From Chelonoidis abingdonii (Eukaryota; Chordata; Testudines; Testudinidae), in contig NC_133773.1 in assembly GCF_003597395.2 (NCBI RefSeq), forward strand, positions 77,911,668 to 77,975,667: a stretch of 64,000 bases of DNA, in the 5' to 3' direction. Under the pieces are notes generated by a model. That model ran no database searches. It saw nothing but the letters and a program-made list of their open reading frames with translations, and had not been told where the DNA came from. A program made the translations under genes and the position numbers. Positions 55,900-64,000 of this stretch are shown here, in pieces. Every line of letters starts with the position of its first letter. Within the stretch, counting starts at the first letter, position 1.

Positions 55900-56620
55900 A
55901 CCTCTTTCCAGATCAAGCACCATCTGGATTGAATTCTAACCAGGTCCTTAAAATAATCTGGTTGGATGTTCAGCCTGTGTCCATAAGTGGCTATCTTACT
56001 GTGCCACCAAACTTTTGGTGACCAATGGATTGCCAACCATGTAGCAGCATTCCTTGGGTAGTCATTGGTCTTCCATGCTAATATTATGTCTGTACTAATA
56101 TAATGTCTGTACTAAGAAAACTGTCAAAACCAAACCAATACTGATGAAAGCAATTTCTCGGTTTGGCTACAAATATCTTCATGGGTGATCTTGTCGGGCT
56201 ATGTAATACGGAACAGCTTTCAAAGATCCTGAGAATCGGCCCTCCTCAGTGCCCAAGTTTCACTGCCATAAACTTGAGTTGATAAAACTATCATTCTATG
56301 GAGCTGCAGTTTTGTAACATGATTGATGACCCTACAGAAGCCACTGAAGTGTCTGGAACTTGATGTTGCTGCAATATGAGAGTCCACAACTTTCAAATGT
56401 CCTCCAGTACTGTCTATAATGCTTCTTACATATTTAACAGTCACTACTTGTTGATATCCCATCCAGACAGGTTAATAATGAGCTGGTTATAAAATGACAT
56501 TGAAGGCTGCTTTATGGTAATGTCCAGGGACTTAGCTTTATCTGGATTGATAACCAGACCAACACATGCTACTTGGCTGACCAGATCGCCCATCAGCTAC
56601 AATGATTCACATAATAGGGG
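55900..56620 (-). mobile_element. LINE reverse transcriptase C-terminal relic, minus strand
   Basis: Minus-strand frames read GLVINPDKAKSLDI (about 56575-56540), then, in another frame, VKYVRSIIDSTGGH (resembling F-K-Y-L-G-S-I-I-D/S-x-G-G), then LHRMIVLSTQVYGSETWALRRAD (56300-56230). L-Y-G-S-E-T-W is a hallmark of the region after the RT palm in several LINE clades, as is the later ITHEDI/TEKLL-like stretch near 56180. Clade not assigned. The first part is separated from the second by two stops. Confidence 0.65.
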
Positions 56621-56744
56621 TAGGATTCCTTCTCCCATTAGCTATGAATAACCAGCCTGCCTTCTCTGGCTAAGTCTTGGACTGAGGACTGGGTCTGAGG
56701 TAACAGTTTTGAATCCTCTCAGACTCCAGTACAAGGCAAAATAT
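56621..56744. other. Spacer
   Basis: Nothing recognised. Confidence 0.35.
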
Positions 56745-56833
56745 TGGGCCAGATTCTCTGCTGGTATAAATGGCTCCAGCTCCATTAACGTCAATAGAAT
56801 TTCACCATTTGTGCCAGCTGAGAATTTGGCCCA
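56745..56833. mobile_element. 89 bp palindromic MITE
   Basis: 'TGGGCCAGATTCTCTGCTGG' at the left mirrors 'CCAGCTGAGAATTTGGCCCA' at the right, and the middle ('gctccattaacgtcaatagaa') completes a single hairpin. The minus ORF 56642-56893 crosses it and is unsupported. Confidence 0.75.
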
Positions 56834-57787
56834 TTTCCTTCTAGCCTGTCTCAGTAGTTTAACTATGGAAAAGTTACACTGATAGTTTGACATATCAGTT
56901 CACAACAATGCCAAAACAGCTTCTGTTTTCTTCCCTGTCTCCAATTATTGGTCCCAAACTTGCAGTGAGCTACTTTTAGAATTTTCTACCAGTTCTGCTA
57001 CAATGTGGCCTATTCATCTGTCAATGTATAAACTGCAAGATCTTTATAAGTACGTGAAGCTTCTGAGTGCTGTTCAAAATATTACTTTTGGCTTTTCCAT
57101 TTGCTTTTGTCTAGAACAGTGAAATGATTGAATCTTTCTATCTGGCATTTTTTCAGCAGACACTGACAGGATAATGGAGTAACCATTTAAATAATCCATT
57201 GACAAGTATAATGAATTTTACACAGTTCTGTACAAACTTTAGTTAAAATACTGTTAATAACTGGCTTAAATTTATCAAAATTGAGAAATTCAAATTCAAG
57301 ATTGAAATACATCTGAACTTATTACTTAGTTCCTTAGGTTTTATGAATGTATTACAGTGCTGTTGCCCTCAATTTCTGGGTTGCTTCATATGATCTAAAA
57401 TATCTAGGCAAGATGAAATCATGTTAAAAGACACAGTATGAGTAATAATTTTGAATTTCTTCACTTTTTAGGTTTTGGCTAGACCCTTTAATATTAGTTC
57501 AGTATAGAACTGTACAATAAAATCTGCACTGAATCTGGAAACCACGTGAAAATCACTTAGGTTCAGGTTTTGTCTAGAATCCAAACTCAGATTAATTCTG
57601 TTGAAAGCTTCTTGTGGAATAAATCCAGGCTCAGTTTCAAGGCGGTTAGGATTTATGGTTTTGCACTGCAATTGTATGAAATCTGTGGTTCTGAAATGAA
57701 ATAAGGATAATAGGGTACCAACTGAGTTGTACTTAGAGATTCCACACTTGTTCAAACCCAGAAAATTAAAGCAAAACTTGAAGTGTG
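56834..57787. other. Non-coding
   Basis: No element or exon recognised. The 95-codon minus frame at 57468-57755 has no domain. Confidence 0.35.
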
Positions 57788-57920
57788 AACATATGTTATA
57801 TTTATTATTGTTTTATTTATTATCATAGTACCTAAGGGCCCCAGTCAAAGCTTATTGTGCTAGGCACTGTACAATCACTGATAGACAACATCCTTCCTGC
57901 TCTAAGGAGCTAACAGGATG
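57788..57920. repeat. Old amniote interspersed repeat fragment
   Basis: 'ttttatttattatcatagtacctaagggccccagtca', 'attgtgctaggcactgtacaa' and 'ctgctctaaggagcta' follow the order of a repeat common in bird and reptile genomes (MIR or L2-tail related). Family not assigned. Confidence 0.5.
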
Positions 57921-59427
57921 TTGAGATATGTGGAGGATGAGGGAAAAGAAAAAAGTGTGTTTTAGCCTGAGGGTTAGTCATGGCTTGCTACCTTCCTCAC
58001 CATTGTCAAGTGACAGCATCTTATAGACATCATAGCAGAGGTGAGTTTTAAGGAGAAATCTGAGGGTGAAGGTGGTCACCAGATTTTCTTGGGGAATTTT
58101 CCCCAAGAATACAGGACAGAATGGGGGACTCCACAGAAGTGTTGGGGGCGGGGGGGAAACTGAAGGATGGGACACTGGTGACGTGAAAGTGGTGGCCGAC
58201 AGTGTGATGAGTTAATAGAGCAGCTATTTGAAACCAAAGAAAATGTTCACAATACACCCATTTCTAGTTTCCAGTTGATCCTTCTCTTACATACTGTAAG
58301 CCAAAGGGACAAGACATGAAGACTTTCCTTTTGACGAGAATAAATCCTAAGGCTAAAGTTAAAGGAGACAAGAGAACCTCTTTATCTTACTGAAGTTTTC
58401 ACATATGTTTGAGTTTTGTAAGAAATATATAATATGCTTTCCTAGCAGGATGGAGTCCCAGTCCTGACTGAGCACTGTGGAGTCTTTCACAATATCTAAA
58501 TCTTAAAGAAGAAAAGCAATGTTTGATTCAAACTGCAGATGTGCTAAGCTCCAGCTCTAAACAGCAGCCCGCTGGTGTTGACAATAAGATCATTTTCATC
58601 ACACCTGCTCACTCCTTGATCCTGTGACATCTTCTCCTCAAAAGACTGGTTTTTAGAAGTCTGTTGGGGGAGGGGGGAGAAGAAAGCGGGTTTATGAGGT
58701 TCTGCATGCCAATATGTCAACTAGATGTTGAGTGGGTATGGGTAGGCAATTGTGGTAGTCAGGTATTTCAGTACTCATCCATCCATAATTCAAAGAAATA
58801 GTTAAAAAATAACAAAACGAGATATCATTGTTTAGTTGCTGATAAAATGGAATATTAAAAGATGCTGAGATGTCTAACTACTTGGACGTTATACATTAAC
58901 AATGGCTGAATTGAACAGACTTGCAGTGATAACTTATCAGTGTGCTTCATAAAAAATGACCACAAACTAAATTTAACAACCTTTATAGATAAGGAAAAAC
59001 CGTGTTGAGTTGTATAGTACCTAGGCGGTAGAACTGCATATATTCTTTACATCAAATATATTTGCATACTTAGCATTTTTTAAAATTTAAACTGATATAT
59101 ATTCACTAGTGTGACAGAATGACATCATCCCTTTTATGATCCTTGAAAGGTAAATGCAGCTTATATGTTGTTTTACATTTAAACCAGCCATTTTTTTAAA
59201 AACAGGTAGTTGTAATATCCGAAATATTGTATTAACTATTAATACTATATGCCTAGCAATTGTGTACACTTGAATTATAGGAGTGATCTTAACTTTAAGA
59301 AAGAACAGCAAATATTTCAGGAGCTCACTGAAAATCTGATGTTACTGCAATTAAAAAATAATATGTGTTTGATGCTCACTAGAGTCGATTTTATGAATGC
59401 AGAAAAACCACAGATCTTTGGACTTCC
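57921..59427. other. Non-coding
   Basis: A G-rich run lies near 58140-58160. No gene or repeat named. Frames of 61-74 codons are unsupported. Confidence 0.35.
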
Positions 59428-59502
59428 AGCCTGATCCAGAACCCATTGAAATCAATGGAAAGACTCCTATTAACTTCAGTGAACTTTGGATCATGCCCAT
59501 AG
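59428..59502. mobile_element. Short palindromic MITE fragment
   Basis: 'GCCTGATCCAGAACCCATTGA' mirrors 'TTCAGTGAACTTTGGATCATGCCC'. A fragment of a related sequence is at about 62500-62545 ('cccattgacttcagttttgg', 'tctggccct'). Confidence 0.6.
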
Positions 59503-61296
59503 TGAACTAGGTCTGACCAAGGTTGCTTGATACAGCTGGATTTCAGAATTTTTGTCATAAAATAATATATTCACCACCAGCACAGTAGTAGATATTAAGA
59601 CAGGCAGGTGGCAGACACATTTATTGATTTAGATTGATTTTTTCTTAACCACTGTCAACCACTCAAGTACACTATTGCAGAAAATAATAGGCACGTTTTT
59701 TCAAAAAAAAGTCTAAGTTCAGTAATTCTCACTGAAGTATTATTCCAGGCCCACATTTCCGCTATTATAGCATGCTGCAGATAACTATTAACAGAAAATT
59801 GTTGACAAGGGAGGCATTTCTAGTGCTTGCTCTGAAAATGTGCGATAATTTCATGCTATTAAAGTTTTAACAGAAAAGATATGAAACCTTTGTAAATCTT
59901 TTGTAATACATAGTGTAGGCTTGGTATTCACTGGAAATTGTCAAATATTTATTCAAGAATAGACTGTTTCCTGTTCATAGGGATGCCTTAATGTGACAGC
60001 CTGACAGACAGACAGACGTAACCATTTCAATAAGATTACTTAGGCTTTAGTTAACACTATTATTGTTCTGAGGAAAAACGGGAAAAGGACTCCAGTGACA
60101 GAGGTAAAGTGACAGATTATGATTTGACCCCTGTAAAGAAAATGAGATTTTTTTCCACGTGACAATTTTTAATTTTATAAACTTTGTTGTTTCATTTGCA
60201 ATATACCAATCACCTATTTAAAATATATTTGTGGTTTAAAAATATTTTACTTAATAGATATGTGTTAAACTTCACCCACATATTTTTGTCCTTTTTTGGT
60301 GTGAGAAGTTAGCCAAAGAAGTTGGGGTCTTGCCACATTATTTCTGTTTGGATGAAAAATCTGTGACACATGTCACGTATATTTTTGGTGTAATCTTGTT
60401 TACATGCACACAAATTGAAAGCAGTAGCAACTGCAGAACAGATACTTTCTTGCTCAGAAATCCGCAAGTATCCTGCTTCAGTGAGCTCTGTGCCAAAGAA
60501 GGCTGTCTCTCTGCTTCCTTTCCAGCCATGCTCACCACTCCTTTTGCCAGCTTCCTCCCTCCAACAAACATAACCTGCAAATAGTATCCTCCTGTCCCCT
60601 GCATTTGTGACCAGGGAAACTTCTGGCTTACTTTTGTCCTGGCCATGCACCTTGGGCAGTTGCTCTTATTGTCTGCATCTGACTTTATTATATAAAGGGG
60701 CTTGATTGCTCCTTCACTTGAACTTGAGAGTTCTTGGAATCTCTATTGGCTTCAGTGGTGTCTGTGAAGCCAAGACCTCCTGCACTGATGCATCTTTCAG
60801 CATAACATTATAGACAACTGACGTAGTAGCATACAGTAAAATGTATTTGATTTTTTTCAGATTAGTCCAGTGACAGTAATTACTTGCGTTTTACTTTACC
60901 TGTGGATTGCTGAAAGGATACTTGAAGTCTGTCAACTACAATAGCAGTGTAACTATTATGTAATTATTTAAATAAATTGAGAGTACTTCTTGTTTATAGG
61001 GCAGAGTAGCAGTATATTCCTGAGCTAAAGAAAAATGACTGTTACTGAGTATAAAGGAAGAACTCTGAAGTTATGGGTATGCTAGGATAATTTATACACA
61101 AATGTTTCCTGAATTCTGTTTGCCTACTAAAAATCCTTCTGTTCTGATTAGCTTCTGCCTTAGAGTGCCTTATCCATATACCTACAACAGATATGGCTTT
61201 TTCAATTTCAGAGCCCCTCCCAACACCATCATCCTACCGAACCCCAATTTTCTGAATATCTCCCCTCTTTTTCTTTACCTTGTTCAGAAAGGCTTA
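59503..61296. other. Non-coding
   Basis: A short (GACA)n run lies near 60002-60016. The opposed frames at 60309-60650 show no domain. The 131-codon frame starting at 61102 runs into the next element and is not a gene. Confidence 0.35.
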
Positions 61297-61304
61297 GCTC
61301 TACC

Positions 61305-61890
61305 CAGGGTGGGTGCAAGGAAGTTTCGCTCCCTAGGCGAAACTTCCACCTTGTGCCACCCCGGTCCAGCTGACCCCGCCCCCCCCATGGCAGCTAACCA
61401 CCCCCCCACCAGAGGAGCCCCCCTCATGGCAGCTAACCCAGCCCCACACCCAGGAAGCTGGCCACCCCCCCTACAGTTACCCCGCTTCTGCAGCTAACCC
61501 TGCCTGGGGAGCCCCCCACCCCATGGCAGCTAACCCTGCCAGGGGAGACCGCCCCCCCTGGCGGAAGCTAACGCCACCTGAGGAGCCCGCCCCAGCTCAC
61601 CTCAGCTCCACTTCCTCTGCTGAGCATGCCAGTGTTGCTCTAATTCTCCTCCCCTCCCAGACTTGCGGTGCTGATTGGAGGAGACTTAGAGCGGGGGTCG
61701 TGTGCTCAGCGGAGGAGGCAGAATGGAGGTGATCTGGGGTGGTGAGTGGTTACCGCAGGTGGCCCTCCCCGCACCCCCCACCCCAGCTCACCTCCACTCC
61801 ACCTCCTCACCTGAGCAGGCTTTTAGGCACCTTCAACCACTAGGTGCCCTAGGCAGCTGCCTGGTTCGTCTAGTGGCTGCACCGGCCCTG
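61305..61890. mobile_element. 586 bp GC-rich non-autonomous hAT element
   Basis: Ends CAGGGTGGGTGCAAGG and GGCTGCACCGGCCCTG are imperfect inverted repeats. Flanks GCTCTACC (61297-61304) and ACTCTACC (61891-61898) match at seven of eight positions. Near the left end 'gaagtttcgctccctaggcg' and 'cgaaacttcc' form a hairpin. The C-rich middle repeats 'atggcagctaaccc'-type units (about 61387-61570), and 'cagctcacctc..ctccac' recurs about 195 bp apart. The ORFs 61102-61938 on the plus strand are compositional. Confidence 0.72.
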
Positions 61891-61898
61891 ACTCTACC

Positions 61899-62139
61899 AC
61901 CCCAAATAGTAGTGATTCCTTTAAAAACAAAACTGTAATCCAATATTCAGGGTCAAACAGAGCAAAGGTGGGATTTATAACTAGAGTAAAGATATAATCA
62001 CTTTGTGGTTATTTGGAAATAATCAAACCACCAGTATGCAAGTCAGCCCTCTTTCAGCCAAATATTATGCTATGTATTTACAGATATCCACTATAGCTAT
62101 CTATTGAGATTTATTATACTGCCTCTGATTGAAGCTAGA
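61899..62139. other. Spacer
   Basis: Nothing recognised. Confidence 0.35.
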
Positions 62140-62392
62140 CAAATTCAGACTGGAAATAAGATGTACGTTTTTAACGAGGGAGAGTAATTAATCATTGGAA
62201 TTATTTATTAAGGGTTGTGGTGGATTCTTCATCACTGGCAATTTTTAAATCAATATTGGATGCTTTTCTAAAAGATCTGCTCTAGGAATTATTCTGGGGA
62301 AGTTCTGGGGCTTGTGCTATACAAGAGGTGAGACTAGGTGATCACAGTGGTCCTTTCTGTCCTTGGAATCTCTGAATTTATGAATATAAAAG
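62140..62392 (+). mobile_element. CR1 LINE 3' end, plus strand (second subfamily)
   Basis: 'tggtggattcttcatcactgg', 'ttctaaaagatctgctctag', 'gaggtgagactaggtgatcacagtggtcctttctg' and a tail near 'aatctctgaatttatgaata' follow the order of a CR1 3' end. The tail repeat is degraded. It differs from the 3' end at 36.1 kb, so another subfamily is involved. Confidence 0.7.
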
Positions 62393-63222
62393 TTAAATAA
62401 AAGTTTTTAACTATTGGTTGTAAAATGTTTGAGAACATGTAGAGTGCTATTATGTATGTACCTAATTTGCATGACAGACATGCAGAAGACTCACAAAACT
62501 CATGAAGTCCCATTGACTTCAGTTTTGGATCTGGCCCTCAGACACTGCATTGGTGGAGAGTATAGAGGTAATTGGATAGTACTTACAATGATCTTACTGC
62601 ATTTATCTGAAATCTTAAGGCAGTTACTATGATTGTGGTAATATTGATATAGTTTACCTACATTTACAGAGAGATGACAATTAAAACTAAGTACAACATA
62701 ATTGCTAAAATTGCAAGAGAACAGTCAAATCATAAATGGCAATTGTTTCAGTATTAGAATAATAAATAGTCATATATTCATAGTTAACATACAATGTATA
62801 TTAAATTACTTGCTATCATACAAAACAGAATGTAAGCCAGTTAATCAGCGTGCTGATTAGATGGCTATTATATAATAATAACAACAGTTAAATTAAGTAA
62901 ACATTAACCTATCATAACACAGTTAATTCATAGAAGTGTGGAAAAATGTTTAAATAAAGCCTCTCAGCCACTTAACCATTAATAATTCAATTGCACGAGT
63001 TCAAAGAGACAGCATCAATACAAATTTGGCCAAATTTTAGACTGGGTAAAAATAAGTATTTACAAAACCTTAGGTCAAATAAAATGTTTTCAATACTGAA
63101 AACGAACAAAAAAACATCAAACAATCCAGCTAAAACAGTTGTTCTGAAAAATGAATACACATTCCTCGTGCAGTTTATTGAGTCTGAACATTGCAGCACA
63201 GAGAGCTTGGAAGTGAATCTGA
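62393..63222. other. AT-rich non-coding stretch
   Basis: Apart from a MITE fragment near 62500-62545, nothing recognised. Confidence 0.35.
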
Positions 63223-63231
63223 ATACACACG

Positions 63232-63269
<38 letters not shown>
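63223..63269. repeat. (CA)n/(CG)n alternating repeat
   Basis: 47 bp of strictly alternating purine and pyrimidine, with a central GCGCGCGCGC run between CA runs. Opposed ORFs here are repeat artefacts. Confidence 0.9.
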
Positions 63270-63270
<1 letters not shown>

Positions 63271-63924
63271 ATGGCTTAGTTACTTTTCATTGCTGAAGTT
63301 GAGATAAAAGCAATGAATAAACAACCTAGAGAAATATAAACTGCACTTTAAAAATTCAGTGAGTTTTAATATTTCAGTGTGAGATCAGTAATATAGCAAA
63401 TAAGGGATTTTTGTGATTAATTTTGTATTTATTTTCATAAAGAGCCAAAAGTACAAAAAGGTAAATGACTTACAGCTTATATACACTTTTGAATACTGCA
63501 CACTTCAGAGAATTGACAATAGAATTATGCAATTTTACCATGTGAAAGCTGCAAGACCAGACAATAATACAAGGCTAGAGACATAGATGTAATATGAGAA
63601 GGTGGTGGTAACAGTAATAAAATAGAAAACATGCATGAATGGGGAGAGGAGGAAATAAATAATCTGAAGGTGACAATCTCTTTAAATAAAACTGATTGTA
63701 GTTGAAGTCTGCTGCAGTGGCTGCCTGGTAATCATAGTCAACATCCTCCTGCTTAAGGTAATGTGAGTAAGATGGAACATGGAGAAATAAGGTAGGAATA
63801 TAAGGGGTGGAATCATGGCTCTAACAAATGTTTTTTTTATTTCAGTCTCTGAGTGAGATGAGAGTCCTAGCCTATGTGTGCTTCGCAGGGGGACATAGGG
63901 TTATGCATGACTTGGAAAAGGTCT
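63270..63924. other. Non-coding
   Basis: Nothing recognised. Confidence 0.35.
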
Positions 63925-64000
63925 AGGATGACCAGACAGCAAGTGTGAAAAACCGGGATGGGGTGGGGGGTAATAGGAGCCTATAAAAGAAAAAGATCCC
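63925..64000 (-). mobile_element. hAT MITE, reverse copy, cut by window end
   Basis: Begins AGGATGACCAGACAGCAAGTGTGAAAAACCGGGA and continues 'taataggagcctataaaag'. This is the reverse complement of the right part of 35689-35813, the same TCTGGTCACC-type terminus. The other end lies outside the window. Confidence 0.75.

Noticed and set aside
61102..61938. Series of proline/alanine-rich ORFs
   Set aside because: They lie largely in a C-rich hAT element; composition explains the lack of stops.

Overview
This window looks like non-coding, transposon-rich chromosomal DNA from a turtle or a close sauropsid relative. It is AT-rich, has no bacterial-style gene packing, and no open reading frame reads as an intact host exon. 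The organism call is an inference from repeat content: CR1 LINEs ending in short ATTCTATG-like repeats, a Penelope-like element, TAA-flanked Harbinger miniatures, GC-rich hAT miniatures and MIR-like SINEs. This mixture is typical of Testudines, but no lookup was possible.

Layout. Positions 1-5 kb hold a MIR-like SINE, a Harbinger-like miniature split by a GC-rich hAT miniature, and a hAT end. Positions 5.6-7.6 kb hold a broken hAT transposase-like gene of the KIAA1586-like type. Positions 11.6-14.8 kb are a cluster: a 2.0 kb Harbinger element, a 242 bp hAT miniature with its target duplication, a perfect 34 bp hairpin, and a 245 bp Harbinger miniature. A CR1 3' end lies at 19.4 kb and a decayed L2-like reverse transcriptase at 19.9-21.1 kb. 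Further Harbinger-type miniatures lie at 23.6-24.2 kb and 28.3-29.3 kb, followed by a composite element with tRNA-like segments (29.6-30.4 kb). At 32.7-33.7 kb an inverted pair of miniatures abuts a fragment of an R2/NeSL-type LINE that carries a restriction-like endonuclease. CR1 reverse transcriptase relics lie at 34.9-36.1 kb (+, with a nested hAT miniature) and 39.85-41.2 kb (-). A Penelope-like 3' end with a GIY-YIG domain and a hammerhead-ribozyme-like tail is at 46.85-47.5 kb. A deleted Gmr1-like Ty3/Gypsy element on the minus strand (SCAN-like gag, protease, integrase N-terminus) with a 50 bp tandem repeat is at 52.4-54.6 kb. Another LINE relic lies at 55.9-56.6 kb, a 586 bp GC-rich hAT element at 61.3-61.9 kb and a CR1 3' end at 62.1-62.4 kb.

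How it fits together. Nothing here forms an operon or a host pathway. The recognisable coding stretches are remnants of mobile-element proteins, all interrupted by stops or frameshifts. Nested insertions (a hAT miniature inside CR1; a hAT miniature inside a Harbinger-like miniature) give relative ages. The long AT-rich stretches between elements may be intron or intergenic DNA, and some may hold conserved regulatory sequence, which one sequence alone cannot show. I did not find a convincing new biological system. The most unusual items are the Gmr1-like remnant, the Penelope ribozyme-like tail, the R2-type fragment and the perfect hairpin.
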